A stretch of DNA of 64,000 nt from Rhodococcus sp. B50 (GTDB lineage: Bacteria; Actinomycetota; Actinomycetes; Mycobacteriales; Mycobacteriaceae): NCBI RefSeq assembly GCF_013602415.1, contig NZ_WPAG02000002.1, positions 496,001-560,000 on the forward strand. Direction: 5' to 3'. The notes beneath the pieces are model-generated. The model ran no database searches. It was not told the origin of the DNA and saw nothing but the letters and a program-made list of their open reading frames with translations. This document shows, piece by piece, positions 8,057 through 20,031 of the stretch. How positions within the stretch are numbered: position 1 is the stretch's first letter; each line of letters opens with the position of its first letter. A program made the position numbers and the translations under genes.

Positions 8057-9184
8057 ATGAAGACCAAGGGTGCAGTGCTGTGGGGCATCGACGAACCGTG
8101 GTCGGTCGAGGAGATCGACCTCGGCGATCCCGTCGCGGGCGAAGTGCAGATCCGCATGGAAGCCGCCGGCATGTGCCATTCCGACCATCACATCGTCACG
8201 GGCGCAACCCCGATGCCGTCCTTCCCCGCCATGGGTGGTCACGAGGGCTCGGGTGTGATCACCAAGGTCGGTGACGGCGTGGTGGGTCTCGAGGTGGGCG
8301 ACCACGTCGTGCTGTCCTTCATCCCTGCGTGCGGGCGGTGTCCGTCCTGTTCCTCGGGGCACTCGAATCTGTGCGACCTCGGGGCGGGACTGCTCAGTGG
8401 CCAGGCGATCTCCGACGGCACCTACCGCATTCAGGCCCGCGGCGAGAACGTGATCGCAATGTGCCTCCTCGGCACCTTCTCGCCGTACATGACGGTCAAC
8501 CAGAGCCAGGTCGTCAAGATCGACAAGGACGTACCCTTCGAGCTCGCGGCGCTGGTCGGCTGTGGCGTACCCACCGGCTGGGGTTCGGCGACGAACATCG
8601 CCGAGGTCAAGGCCGGCGACTCGGTCGCCATCATCGGCGTCGGCGGTGTCGGCATGAGTGCTCTGCAGGGCGCCGTCGCCTCGGGTGCGCGCCACGTGTT
8701 CGCGATCGACCCGGAGCCGTGGAAGCGGGAGCAGGCGCTCAAGTTCGGTGCCACCCACACCTACGCCTCCATCGAAGAGGCCATCGTGCCCATCATGGAG
8801 ATCACGTGGGGCCGCATGTGCCACTCGACGATCATCACCGTGGGCGAGATGAAGGGCGAGCTGGTCGATCCGGCACTGACACTCACGGCCAAGGGCGGCC
8901 GGTGCGTCGTCACGGCGATGGGCTACATGTCCGACATGGACGTCAAGCTCAACTCGTTCCTGTTCTCGATGCTGCAGAAGGACCTCAAGGGCAACATCTT
9001 CGGTGGCTGCAACGCGCGGGTGGACATCCCCAACCTGCTCGACCTGTACAAGTCCGGTCAACTGAACCTGGCCGACATGGTCACGCGCACCTACACCCTC
9101 GAGCAGATCAACGACGGATACCGGGACATGCTCGAGGGCAGGAACATCCGCGGCGTCATCCGGTACACCGAAGCCGACTGGTGA
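8057..9184 (+). CDS. NDMA-dependent (mycofactocin-type) zinc alcohol dehydrogenase
   Basis: 375 residues from ATG 8057. The start MKTKGAVLW and the fold match the zinc-type, tightly NAD-binding alcohol dehydrogenases that need the artificial acceptor NDMA in vitro and mycofactocin in vivo. Seen: catalytic zinc region MCHSDHHIVTG and GHEGSG, the four-Cys structural zinc loop (CGRCPSCSSGHSNLC), and the Rossmann motif GVGGVGMSA. It would oxidise alcohols, possibly from sterol or fatty-acid side chains given the KstR-like box upstream. No mycofactocin biosynthesis genes lie in this window. Confidence 0.9.
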   Translation: MKTKGAVLWGIDEPWSVEEIDLGDPVAGEVQIRMEAAGMCHSDHHIVTGATPMPSFPAMGGHEGSGVITKVGDGVVGLEVGDHVVLSFIPACGRCPSCSSGHSNLCDLGAGLLSGQAISDGTYRIQARGENVIAMCLLGTFSPYMTVNQSQVVKIDKDVPFELAALVGCGVPTGWGSATNIAEVKAGDSVAIIGVGGVGMSALQGAVASGARHVFAIDPEPWKREQALKFGATHTYASIEEAIVPIMEITWGRMCHSTIITVGEMKGELVDPALTLTAKGGRCVVTAMGYMSDMDVKLNSFLFSMLQKDLKGNIFGGCNARVDIPNLLDLYKSGQLNLADMVTRTYTLEQINDGYRDMLEGRNIRGVIRYTEADW

Positions 9185-9236
9185 CCGGCACCGACCGGTG
9201 ACCTCCCCCCGCCGGGCCGTCTCGTAGGCTGGTCGC

Positions 9237-10049
9237 GTGCACAGCCTCGATCTGATCAGCGACTGGCCTGTCGACCGTTCCGCCGCAGCGGTGGTGACCC
9301 GGGACGGCGGAACGGTCGCGTCGACGGGAGATCTCGACGAGGTCTTTCCGCTCGCGTCCGTGACGAAGCCGCTCGTGGCGTATGCGGCGCTGGTGGCGGT
9401 CGAGGAGGGCGCGATCGAACTCGATCAGCCTGCGGGCCCCGAGGGGTCGACGGTGCGGCATCTGCTCGCCCACGCCTCGGGTCTGGCGTTCGGTGAGCGC
9501 ACCGTGCAGACCGAACCCGAGAGGAAGCGCATCTACTCGAGTGCGGGCTTCGAGGTTCTCGCCGAACTCGTCGAGACGGAAACCGGTATCGAGTTCCCGG
9601 AATACCTTCGGCAGGCGGTCTTCGAGCCGCTCGGCATGCGGTCCTCCTCCCTGCCCGGACCGGCCGGCCACGGTGCGCAGTCGTCGGTGGCCGATCTCGC
9701 TCTGTTCGCGCGCGAACTGCTCACCCCGGTTCTGATCTCGCGTGAGACGGTCGCCGAGGCGACCGCAGTGCAGTTCCCGGGGCTGAACGGACTCGTGCCG
9801 GGTTACGGGATGTTCAAGCCCAACGACTGGGGTCTCGGATTCGAGATCCGCGGCGAGAAGAATCCGCATTGGACCGCCACGCGGAATTCACCGCGCACTT
9901 TCGGTCATTTCGGTCAATCGGGGACATTCATTTGGGTAGATCCCGAAATTTCCGTCGCCACTGTGGTACTTACTGATCGTGCGTTCGGAGATTGGGCGAA
10001 ACCGCTCTGGCCCGCCGTCGGCGACGCGATCATCACCGAATTCACATAA
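9237..10049 (+). CDS. Serine hydrolase of the class C beta-lactamase family
   Basis: 270 residues from GTG 9237. The three active-site motifs of the penicillin-binding/class C fold are present: SVTK (Ser41-Lys44), a YSS box (Tyr100) and HFG near residue 225. No signal peptide is seen, so it is probably cytoplasmic. Such proteins act as esterases or D-aminopeptidases and only rarely as true beta-lactamases. Mycobacterial homologues are common next to lipid genes. Function remains unassigned. It starts 52 bp after the alcohol dehydrogenase, on the same strand. Confidence 0.85.
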   Translation: MHSLDLISDWPVDRSAAAVVTRDGGTVASTGDLDEVFPLASVTKPLVAYAALVAVEEGAIELDQPAGPEGSTVRHLLAHASGLAFGERTVQTEPERKRIYSSAGFEVLAELVETETGIEFPEYLRQAVFEPLGMRSSSLPGPAGHGAQSSVADLALFARELLTPVLISRETVAEATAVQFPGLNGLVPGYGMFKPNDWGLGFEIRGEKNPHWTATRNSPRTFGHFGQSGTFIWVDPEISVATVVLTDRAFGDWAKPLWPAVGDAIITEFT

Positions 10050-10172
10050 ACCTCTCTGGTTCGCTGGCGAAACACACGCCACACGGGCACACTTGTACGC
10101 AGCCTGCATGGAGAAGCCTTGATCGGCGAAGGTCGTTGGGGAAGACGTCCTGGTCGAATCGGAGGTGAATGT

Positions 10173-10682
10173 ATGCGCGCATCCAACCAATTCGCGGATG
10201 CCACGGCGGGGGTGATCTATGTCCACTCCTCTCCGGCGGCCGTGTGCCCGCACATCGAGTGGGCGCTGGCCGACATCCTCGACTGCCGGCCCGATCTCGC
10301 GTGGACGGGTCAGCCCGCCTCACCGGGGCTACTGCGCACCTGCGTCGACTGGGTCGGGCCCGTCGGCACGGCCGCGCGACTCGCCGACGTGCTGCGCTCG
10401 TGGCCGATGCTCCGCTTCGAGATCACCGAGAACCCCAGCGAGGGTGTGGACGGCGAACGCTTCAGCTACGTCCCCCGTTTGGGCCTGTGGCGGGGGACCA
10501 CCAGTGCCAACGGCGACATCGTCGTCGGAGAGATGCGTCTGCGCGCCATGCTGTCCTCCGCCTCCGATGTCACGAGCGAACTGCACCGCGCCCTCGGGAC
10601 GGCATGGGACGAGGAACTCGAGCCGTACCGCAGCGGCGACGAAGGCGCCCAAGTGACGTGGCTCCGCCGGGACGTCGGCTGA
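10173..10682 (+). CDS. DUF3145 family protein
   Basis: 169 residues from ATG 10173, with a GGAGG ribosome site 8 bases upstream. An in-frame upstream start is possible but has no such site. The protein begins MRASNQFADATAGVIYVHSSPAAVCPHIEWAL and contains a WTGQPASPG segment. It matches what I recall of the actinobacteria-specific DUF3145 family, whose function is unknown. It converges with accD6, and a long shared hairpin separates them. Closeness to the FAS-II cluster is a recurring arrangement, but it does not prove a role in lipid metabolism. Confidence 0.75.
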   Translation: MRASNQFADATAGVIYVHSSPAAVCPHIEWALADILDCRPDLAWTGQPASPGLLRTCVDWVGPVGTAARLADVLRSWPMLRFEITENPSEGVDGERFSYVPRLGLWRGTTSANGDIVVGEMRLRAMLSSASDVTSELHRALGTAWDEELEPYRSGDEGAQVTWLRRDVG

Positions 10683-10739
10683 CCGCGGTCCGCCGCCCCG
10701 ATATCACGACCGGAACGCACTCCACAGCTTTCTGATACG

Positions 10740-10779
10740 AGAACACCGGCATCGCTCCGAGGAGCGATGCCGGTGTTCT
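10740..10779. terminator. Bidirectional hairpin between DUF3145 and accD6
   Basis: A perfect 19-bp inverted repeat (AGAACACCGGCATCGCTCC and its complement) has only two central bases. It sits between two convergent stop codons and can serve both transcripts. Confidence 0.85.
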
Positions 10780-10799
10780 TCTGCCGTAGAAGCGCCGTT

Positions 10800-12233
10800 T
10801 CAGAGCGGAATGTTCTTGTGGCGCCCGCGAACCGCAGGGGCGGCGGCGAGCGCAGCGGCCAGGGTGCTGCGCGTGGTGGCCGGATCGATCATCTCGTCGA
10901 CGACGCCGATGGCCATCGCGCGCCCGACGCCGCCGGCGATCGCCTCGTGCTCCGCGGCGAGCCGGTCGTGCAGGGCCTCGCGCTCCTCCTCGGGAGCCGC
11001 GGCGAGGGCTTTCTTGTGGAGGATGCCCACGGCGGCCTTCGCGCCCATCACGGCCACCTCGGACTCCGGCCACGCGTAGACGGCGGTGGCCCCCAGCGCC
11101 CGCGAGTTCATCGCGATGTACGCGCCGCCGTAGATCTTGCGCGTCACGAGCGTGACGCGGGGAACCTTCGCCTCGGCGAATGCGTGGAGCAGCTTGGCGC
11201 CGCGTCGCACGACACCCTCCCATTCCTGGCTCACCCCGGGAAGGTAACCGGGGACGTCGACGATCACGACGAGCGGAACACCGAAGGCATTGCACATCCG
11301 CACGAATCGCGCTGCCTTCTCGGCGCTCTCGGAGTTGAGGCACCCACCGAGTCGGAGCGGGTTGTTGGCGATGACGCCGACGGTGCGGCCGCCGAGACGA
11401 CCGAAGCCGGTGACAATGCTGCGAGCCCAGCCGGCCTGGATCTCCTCGAAGGCGGACTCGCCGTCGACGTTGTCGAGCAGTTGGTGGACGATCGGGCGCA
11501 CGTCGTATGCGCGTCGCGGCGACTCGGGCATCAGTGCCCGCAGGTCGGTGTCGCCGAGTGCCGCTGCGGCGACGTCGAATTCGCCCTGCTCGGCGAGCAT
11601 CGACACGAGACGGCGTGCCCGGTGCAGGGCGTCGGGCTCGTCGTGCGCGGCGATGTGGGCGACACCGGACTTCTTGGTGTGCGTGTCGGGGCCGCCGAGC
11701 GACTCCATGTCGACCTGCTCGCCGGTGACGCTGCGCACCACGTCCGGTCCGGTGACGAAGACACGGCCCTCGGGGGCCATGATGACGATGTCGGTCAGGG
11801 CCGGGCCGTAGGCGGCACCGCCGGCCGCGAAGCCGAGAACGACGGAGATCTGGGGGACGAGACCGGACGCGCGCACCATGGCCTCGAAGACCAGGCCGAC
11901 GGCATGGAGGGCCTCGACGCCTTCGGCCAGACGCGCACCACCGGAGTGGAAGATGCCGACCACGGGGATCTCGTGGTCGATGGCGTGGTCGATGGCGGAG
12001 ACGATGTGCTTGCATCCCTCGACGCCCATGGCACCACCCATGACGGTGGCATCGGAGCAGTACGCGACCGTCCGGATGCCGTCGACGTCGCCGACGGCGG
12101 CGAGGACGCCCGACTTGTCGCGGCTGTGCAGCAACTCCAGGCTGCCCGGGTCGAACAGTTTCTCGAGACGGGCCAACGGATCTCTGGGGTCCACCGACGT
12201 CTCACGCAGGGTGGCTGGATCCAGGATGGTCAT
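10800..12233 (-). CDS. accD6: Acetyl/propionyl-CoA carboxylase beta subunit AccD6
   Basis: 477 residues from ATG 12233, with GAGGAG 6 bases upstream. It is the carboxyltransferase half of an acyl-CoA carboxylase. It carries the N- and C-terminal crotonase-like domains, the first oxyanion-hole region SGGARLAEGVEALH near residue 97 and the second GGAYIAMNSRALGA near residue 365. As the last gene of the FAS-II cluster it should provide malonyl-CoA for fatty-acid and mycolate elongation together with a biotinylated AccA subunit encoded elsewhere. A strong hairpin lies in the gap to the upstream kas gene, so its dosage may differ from that of the rest of the operon. Confidence 0.95.
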   Translation of the reverse strand: MTILDPATLRETSVDPRDPLARLEKLFDPGSLELLHSRDKSGVLAAVGDVDGIRTVAYCSDATVMGGAMGVEGCKHIVSAIDHAIDHEIPVVGIFHSGGARLAEGVEALHAVGLVFEAMVRASGLVPQISVVLGFAAGGAAYGPALTDIVIMAPEGRVFVTGPDVVRSVTGEQVDMESLGGPDTHTKKSGVAHIAAHDEPDALHRARRLVSMLAEQGEFDVAAAALGDTDLRALMPESPRRAYDVRPIVHQLLDNVDGESAFEEIQAGWARSIVTGFGRLGGRTVGVIANNPLRLGGCLNSESAEKAARFVRMCNAFGVPLVVIVDVPGYLPGVSQEWEGVVRRGAKLLHAFAEAKVPRVTLVTRKIYGGAYIAMNSRALGATAVYAWPESEVAVMGAKAAVGILHKKALAAAPEEEREALHDRLAAEHEAIAGGVGRAMAIGVVDEMIDPATTRSTLAAALAAAPAVRGRHKNIPL

Positions 12234-12267
12234 CGGGTACTCCTCGGGCAGACGCGGTGGTGGTGGG

Positions 12268-12303
12268 CTGTGGTGGAGGCTCCGGGCGGAGCCTCCACCA
12301 CAG
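12268..12303 (-). repeat. Large intra-operon hairpin between kasA and accD6
   Basis: A 16-bp perfect stem (CTGTGGTGGAGGCTCC, complement at 12288-12303) with a 4-base GGGC loop lies 20 bases after the kas stop and 34 bases before the accD6 start. There is no U-run after the stem, so it looks more like an attenuator, processing or stability element than a full terminator. Confidence 0.6.
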
Positions 12304-12323
12304 GGGCGGACAGGCGTCGACGG

Positions 12324-13580
12324 TCAGGCGCGACCGAATGCGAGCGCCACGTTGTGCCCACCGAAACCGAACGAGTTGTTCAGCGCGAAATCGATCCGGC
12401 CGGAACGCGGTTCGCCCTTGACCACGTCGAGATCGATCTCTGGATCCTGGTTCTCGAGATTCAGCGTGGGCGGGATGACCCCGTCACGCAGCGTCAGGAC
12501 CGTGAGTACTGCTTCGAGTGCACCCACCGCACCGATCGAATGACCGAGCGCGGACTTGGGGGCGTAGATCGCGGCGTGGTTGCCCACGGCCGCGTTGATG
12601 GCCTTGGCTTCGGCCACGTCGCCGATCGGGGTGGCCGTCGCATGCGCGTTGACGTGCCCGATGTCGGCCTTGGTGAGCCCGGCGGTCTCGATCGCCCGCC
12701 GCATGGCCCGTGCCGCACCCGTGCCTTCCGGATCGGGGGCGACGATGTGGTATCCGTCGGAGGTGATGCCGGCGCCGAGGACGCGAGCGTGGATGGTCGC
12801 TCCGCGTGCCTTGGCGTGCTCCTCGCTCTCGAGGACCATCAGCGCGCCGGCCTCGCCGAAGACGAAGCCGTCGCGGTCCTTGTCGAACGGGCGCGACGCG
12901 CCACGCGGGTCGTCGTTGCGGGTGCTCAGCGCCCGCATCATCGCGAAGCCCGCAGTGGCGACCGCGTCCAGCTGACCTTCGACACCACCGGTGACGACGA
13001 TGTCGGCGTCGCCGAAGGCGATCATCCGGTACGCGTTGGCGATCGCCTCGGATCCGGACGAGCACGCCGAGACCGGGGTGATCACCCCTGCGCGAGCACC
13101 GAGTTCGAGGCCGACGGTGGCCGACGGCCCGTTCGGCATGATCATCTGCACCGCGAACGGCGAGACCTTGCGGTAGCCGCCCTCACGGAGCTTGTCGACG
13201 GCGTCGATGAGCGACTCGCCACCACCGAGACCCGTACCGATGACCACACCGAGACGGTCCTTGTCGACCTCGGGGCTGCCGGCGTTCTGCCAGACGGTGC
13301 GCCCGAGGGTGAGCGCGAGGCGCTCGACGAAGCTCATGCGGCGGAGCTCGACGCGGGACAGGCCCTCGTCGGGGCTCACCTTCAGAGTTCCGCCGATGCG
13401 CACCGGCAAGTTGTACTCGTCGACGAATCCGCCGTCGATGGTGCCGATCCCGCTCTCACCGGCCAGCAGTGCCTTCCAGGTGGAGTCCACGTCGCCGGCG
13501 ATCGACGTCGTGGCCGCGAGGCTGGTGACGACGACGTTGCGGAGTGCCCGAGGAGAAGGGGAGGTCACAGCAGAACTCAT
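12324..13580 (-). CDS. kasA: Beta-ketoacyl-ACP synthase KasA (FAS-II condensing enzyme)
   Basis: 418 residues from ATG 13580. It is a KAS II-type condensing enzyme: nucleophile Cys173 in [10 protein letters not shown], the two catalytic His in NAHATATP and ALGHSIG, and a glycine-rich [10 protein letters not shown] end. Length and sequence fit mycobacterial KasA (Cys171). The start codon overlaps the acpM stop as ATGA, so translation is coupled. It elongates acyl-AcpM toward meromycolate or long fatty acids. M. tuberculosis has a second kas gene (kasB) at this point; here only one is present before accD6. Confidence 0.95.
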   Translation of the reverse strand: MSSAVTSPSPRALRNVVVTSLAATTSIAGDVDSTWKALLAGESGIGTIDGGFVDEYNLPVRIGGTLKVSPDEGLSRVELRRMSFVERLALTLGRTVWQNAGSPEVDKDRLGVVIGTGLGGGESLIDAVDKLREGGYRKVSPFAVQMIMPNGPSATVGLELGARAGVITPVSACSSGSEAIANAYRMIAFGDADIVVTGGVEGQLDAVATAGFAMMRALSTRNDDPRGASRPFDKDRDGFVFGEAGALMVLESEEHAKARGATIHARVLGAGITSDGYHIVAPDPEGTGAARAMRRAIETAGLTKADIGHVNAHATATPIGDVAEAKAINAAVGNHAAIYAPKSALGHSIGAVGALEAVLTVLTLRDGVIPPTLNLENQDPEIDLDVVKGEPRSGRIDFALNNSFGFGGHNVALAFGRA

Positions 13581-13855
13581 TCGTTGTCGTTCGTGGCCTG
13601 AACGCCTGCGGCCTCGAGCTTCTGGATGTAGTTCACGGCGTCGCCGACGGTGCGGAGACCGGCGAGATCCTCGTCGGGGATCTTCACGCCGTACTTGTCC
13701 TCGGTCTGGACGGCGATCTCGACCATGGACAGCGAGTCGATGTCGAGGTCGTCGACGAAGGACTTGTCGACGGTCACCTCGGAGGGCTCGATGCCGGTGA
13801 CCTCTTCGATGATCTCGGCGAGACCGGCGATGATTTCTTCCTGGGTGGCGGCCAC
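13577..13855 (-). CDS. acpM: Meromycolate-extension acyl carrier protein AcpM
   Basis: 92 residues from ATG 13855. The acyl-carrier helix-II motif DIDSLSMVE carries the phosphopantetheine Ser41, the same number as in M. tuberculosis AcpM. The C-terminal tail after the ACP fold is short ([15 protein letters not shown]); from memory mycobacterial AcpM has about 115 residues and a longer flexible tail. It carries acyl intermediates among FabD, KasA and the reductases of FAS-II. It overlaps kasA by 4 bp and follows fabD after 120 bp. Confidence 0.95.
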   Translation of the reverse strand: MAATQEEIIAGLAEIIEEVTGIEPSEVTVDKSFVDDLDIDSLSMVEIAVQTEDKYGVKIPDEDLAGLRTVGDAVNYIQKLEAAGVQATNDNE

Positions 13856-13950
13856 GATGTGGCTCCCTTCTCGATCTGTCGACTATGTCGTTCGAAACCG
13901 GCCGGATGTTTCCGACCGGGGGTCCGGGGATGTCCCGGTGAGGTGCCCGT

Positions 13951-13972
13951 GCTGCGCGACGGCGCGCGCAGC
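13951..13972 (-). repeat. Small hairpin after fabD
   Basis: GCTGCGCG (13951-13958) and CGCGCAGC (13965-13972) can pair over a 6-base loop. It lies 4 bases past the fabD stop in the 120-bp fabD-acpM gap. It might slow transcription or mark an RNA end, and acpM may have its own promoter in this gap. Confidence 0.35.
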
Positions 13973-13975
13973 AAC

Positions 13976-14899
13976 CTAACCGAGTTGAAGACTTTCGGCC
14001 AGAGCGGAGATTTCCGCGGGGGTCTTGAGGGCGACGGTGGGCGTGCCACGCATCTCGCGCTTGGCGATGCCCACCAGCGTGCCGGCGGGGGGAAGCTCGA
14101 CGATCCGGCTCACCTGCGCGTCGCGCAGGGAGACGGTGCACAGATCCCACCGGACGGGCCGGGTGACCTGGGCTGCGAGACGTTCGAGGGCGTCGGCTCC
14201 GGAGGTGACGGGCTTGCCGTCGTAGTTCGACAGCAGCGTGTGCGTCGGATCCGAAGGGGTGATCTTCGCCGCAGCAGCGGCCACGGCGTCCTGGGCGGGT
14301 GCCATGAATCGGGTGTGGAAGGCGCCGGCGACCGGCAGAGCGCGGACACGGGCCTTCTCGGGCGGGTTCGCAGCGAGTTCCTCGAGCGCGGTCAGGCGCC
14401 CTGCTGCGACGATCTGGCCGGCCGCGTTCATGTTGGCGGGGGTCAGGTCCAACTCGGCGAGGCGCGCGAGCACCTCGTCCTCCGCGCCGCCGAGGACGGC
14501 GGACATTCCGGTGGGTTCGATCGCGCACGCACGGGCCATCTCGGCCCCGCGGATCGCGGCGAGGGCGACGGCGTCGTCGGCGCTGATGACACCCGCGATG
14601 GCGGCCGCGGCGAGTTCGCCGACCGAATGGCCGGCGACGATCGTGTCGGCGGGCACGAGGCCGCGACGGTCGAGATCCTCGAAGGCGAGGAGTGCGGAGG
14701 CCACCACGAGCGGTTGGGTCACTGCGGTGTCGGTGATCTCGTCGGCGGTGGCGGTGGTACCGAGCCGCGCGAGGTCGAGTCCCGCCGTCTGCGACCACTG
14801 GTCGATGCGGTCGCGCGCTCCGGATTGCTCGAGCCACGGGGCGAGCATTCCGGGTGTTTGAGACCCCTGGCCGGGGGCAAGCAGCGAAATCACGATCAC
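13976..14899 (-). CDS. fabD: Malonyl-CoA:ACP transacylase FabD
   Basis: 307 residues counted from GTG 14899; a second GTG two codons later (14893) is equally possible and gives the more usual start [12 protein letters not shown]. Motifs: GQGSQ at the N-terminus, GHSVGEL with nucleophile Ser92, an Arg in IRGAEMAR, and catalytic His in GAFHTRFM. It loads malonate onto AcpM. It is the first gene of the fabD-acpM-kasA-accD6 operon. The 122-bp gap to mabR contains a perfect palindrome that is a good candidate for the operon's operator. Confidence 0.95.
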   Translation of the reverse strand: MIVISLLAPGQGSQTPGMLAPWLEQSGARDRIDQWSQTAGLDLARLGTTATADEITDTAVTQPLVVASALLAFEDLDRRGLVPADTIVAGHSVGELAAAAIAGVISADDAVALAAIRGAEMARACAIEPTGMSAVLGGAEDEVLARLAELDLTPANMNAAGQIVAAGRLTALEELAANPPEKARVRALPVAGAFHTRFMAPAQDAVAAAAAKITPSDPTHTLLSNYDGKPVTSGADALERLAAQVTRPVRWDLCTVSLRDAQVSRIVELPPAGTLVGIAKREMRGTPTVALKTPAEISALAESLQLG

Positions 14900-14959
14900 C
14901 AGAGAACACCGGAAACCCGTGCCCGCGAGATGTCGGTAGCGATGAAAGCTGGCCTCTCG

Positions 14960-14980
14960 ATTTGTGGGGTTCCCACAAAT
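14960..14980. promoter_or_regulatory. Palindrome upstream of fabD, candidate FAS-II operator
   Basis: The arms ATTTGTGGG (14960-14968) and CCCACAAAT (14972-14980) are perfectly complementary around a 3-base spacer. It is centred about 70 bp before the fabD start in the mabR-fabD gap. MabR is known in mycobacteria to bind and activate the FAS-II promoter, so this is a likely binding site; the exact consensus was not checked. Confidence 0.55.
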
Positions 14981-15021
14981 CTGCACGTCGGTGCTCGCTA
15001 TCGGGCGAAAGGCCCGGGACG

Positions 15022-16335
15022 TTACGTGTCCGATTCGCGAATTGTGAATCGAGTGGCAGGTGGTGCAGGCGATCTCAATTCGTTATGGCTTCGTGCCAGG
15101 CGACCTACCGTCGCCGCGATCCGGAGCACGTACCCATCGCGGGGATTTGTGGGATCCCGACCCGTCACTTCTGTGATCCGCTTCAATCGATACCGCACGG
15201 TATTTGGATGAACAAACAGCTTCCGGGCGCAAGTCTCGACAGCACCGCCACTGTCGAGGTATGCGTCCAGCGTGTCCGCGAGGGACGGTCCGGCGGCCGC
15301 CAGCGGGGCGACGACGAAGTCCTCGAGCGCGGCGATCGCACCGGGATCGCCGAGCAGCGCTCGCTCCGGCAGCAACTCCGCGGCGTGCACCGGCCGGGGA
15401 GCCCCCGGCCAGCCCACCACAGCCTCCATGCCGGCGAGCGCTTCGACGGCGGAGACGTGCGCGGTCGCCAGTGTGGGTGTCGTCGGGCCGATCACCACCG
15501 GGTCGTCCGAGAACGCACGCATCAGCTCGGTGCGGAAGGTCGCCGCATCCGCCGAACCGTGCAGGTCGCCGCTGACCACCATCACCAGACGTTCACCCTG
15601 CACCACGGCCAAGGCCGCGCGCCCGTGCTCCTGGGCGACGGTGTGCACGGTGGTGATCACCGAGACGCCCTGATCAGGTGGGGGAGTGCCGACGATCACC
15701 GTCGCCGGGGCCGTGGCATCCCAGTTGAGGGTCGCGGCCCGCGACTGCATGTCCGGACCGGTGTCCCCGCGCACCACGGCGTCGACGACGAGCGCCTCGA
15801 GCCGGGTGTCCCACGCCCCCCGCGACTCGGCAGCCCCCGCGTACACGGCGGCCGCGGCGAAGCCGAGTTCGCGTCCGTACCGGAGGATCGCCTCCGTGAG
15901 CGCCACCAGCTGTTCCTCGTTACGGGCGAGGGCCGGCAGCCACTGTTCGAAGAACTCCATCGCGGCGCGGACCATGTCCACCGTCTGACGCAGCGTCAGC
16001 CGTCGTGCGAGATCCTGCGGGATCATCTGGAAGGCATCGAGACTGAACCGCAGGTCGCTGTCGGGATTGCGTACCCATTCGAGGAAATCGACCACCGACG
16101 TCTGGATGACCAGTTGCACCGTCGAGCGTTGCGACGCGTCGAGATCGGCGAAGAACGGCAACTGCTCCTGCATGACGTGCACGGCCTCGGTGGACAGACG
16201 TCCCGAGAACTGTTTGACCCGACGGAGCAGAGCGTCGGGCAGCGGTGCCCGCTCGGGACGCGAAGGCGGTACCGGGCGCTCCCTGTGAGCGCCCGGTACC
16301 TGCCCGGTCCGGCGGAGTTGCGGCTCGTCGACCAT
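15022..16335 (-). CDS. mabR: PucR/CdaR-type regulator, MabR orthologue
   Basis: 437 residues from ATG 16335. The C-terminal 60 residues form a PucR-type HTH ([33 protein letters not shown]). The N-terminal 150 residues are helical, and a GGDEF-like/sensor region lies between. Position between aceE and fabD is identical to Rv2242 (MabR), which senses long acyl-CoAs and activates the FAS-II operon in mycobacteria. Same strand as fabD, 122 bp upstream. The function is inferred from synteny plus domain layout. Confidence 0.88.
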   Translation of the reverse strand: MVDEPQLRRTGQVPGAHRERPVPPSRPERAPLPDALLRRVKQFSGRLSTEAVHVMQEQLPFFADLDASQRSTVQLVIQTSVVDFLEWVRNPDSDLRFSLDAFQMIPQDLARRLTLRQTVDMVRAAMEFFEQWLPALARNEEQLVALTEAILRYGRELGFAAAAVYAGAAESRGAWDTRLEALVVDAVVRGDTGPDMQSRAATLNWDATAPATVIVGTPPPDQGVSVITTVHTVAQEHGRAALAVVQGERLVMVVSGDLHGSADAATFRTELMRAFSDDPVVIGPTTPTLATAHVSAVEALAGMEAVVGWPGAPRPVHAAELLPERALLGDPGAIAALEDFVVAPLAAAGPSLADTLDAYLDSGGAVETCARKLFVHPNTVRYRLKRITEVTGRDPTNPRDGYVLRIAATVGRLARSHNELRSPAPPATRFTIRESDT

Positions 16336-16401
16336 GGGACGAAAGTACCCGTCGGTCGCGAGCCGGCCGTCACGCCACTACGGACGTGACGTCGAGGTGG
16401 G

Positions 16402-19251
<2,850 letters not shown>

Positions 19252-19577
19252 CGTCTGCTCCTCATCGTGGTGGGCGCGTAGGTGGAGCGCCCTCTCCGTC
19301 GGCCGGCTCTTGTGGGAGCCGACGCAATCGACATCTGAACATGATGCACCCCTCATCTTCCCCCATCCGGAACGAAGGATCACGTCGTGGTCCGGCCAAC
19401 CGGACGGATCGGGCACGGTGCGAGGTGGTGCAATAGGTCTCTTCCGAAAGATTCTCCCGCTTTTCCCAGCGATTCGGGTTGCGTTGAGGCTTCCGACGAT
19501 GTTCGCTTTGACCAATTGATCGTCACGTCGGTACGCGGAGCCCGCTTCGCGCACCACAACCCTGAGGAGGAACCACC
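19252..19577. promoter_or_regulatory. Divergent promoter region aceE / DUF3052
   Basis: A 326-bp non-coding region. On the plus strand TTGACC (19508-19513) and TACGCG (19532-19537) are 18 bases apart, 40 bases before the DUF3052 start. On the aceE side an inverted repeat GGCTC / GAGCC (19305-19309, 19316-19320) flanks TTGTGG. It recreates TTGTGGGA, which also occurs in the palindrome before fabD. No ORF with a convincing ribosome site was seen. Confidence 0.5.
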
Positions 19578-20000
19578 GTGGTCGCCGCGGCGGATGCCAA
19601 GAACTATGTTTCCAAGCTCGGTATCACTCACGACCACGTGGTGCAGGAACTCGGTTGGGATGAGGACACCGACGACGAGTTGAGGGCTGCGATCGAAGAG
19701 GTCACCGGTACCGAACTGCTCGACGAGGACTCCGACGAGGTCGTCGACGTCGTACTGCTGTGGTGGCGCGACAGCGACGGCGACCTGGTGGACACCCTCA
19801 TGGACGCGATCGGCCCCCTCGCGGACGAGGGCGTCGTGTGGGTTCTGACCCCCAAGACCGGGCGTCCCGATCACGTGGAGCCCAGCGAGATCGCCGAATC
19901 GGCCACCACGGCCGGTCTCACCCAGACCACGGCCACCAACCTCGGGGACTGGATCGGCAGCCGCCTCGTCCAGCCCAAGGCCGGCCGTCCCCGCCGCTGA
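19578..20000 (+). CDS. DUF3052 family protein (Rv2239c-like)
   Basis: 140 residues from GTG 19578, with GAGGAGGAACC just upstream. The protein is acidic and small: [34 protein letters not shown], then a [15 protein letters not shown] strand and an AGLTQTT segment. This is the DUF3052 family of actinobacteria, found next to aceE in M. tuberculosis too. The function is unknown; the fold resembles small regulatory proteins, but no catalytic motif is visible. It precedes ahpE by 31 bp and probably shares its transcript. Confidence 0.85.
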   Translation: MVAAADAKNYVSKLGITHDHVVQELGWDEDTDDELRAAIEEVTGTELLDEDSDEVVDVVLLWWRDSDGDLVDTLMDAIGPLADEGVVWVLTPKTGRPDHVEPSEIAESATTAGLTQTTATNLGDWIGSRLVQPKAGRPRR

Positions 20001-20031
20001 CCCGGCTCCCCAGAACGAAGGATCCACACGC

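Noticed and set aside
10767..13601. 944-codon open frame on the plus strand opposite accD6-kasA-acpM
   Set aside because: It spans three real minus-strand genes and their gaps and has no recognisable domain, so it is a GC artefact.
12324..14978. Apparent 884-residue fusion of a basic N-terminus to KasA
   Set aside because: The upstream part is an out-of-frame reading of fabD and acpM; KasA has its own ATG overlapping the acpM stop.
15142..15158. GGGATTTGTGGGATCCC as a second independent operator
   Set aside because: It lies inside the mabR coding region, and its outer arms may be chance. Mentioned only as a related half-site.
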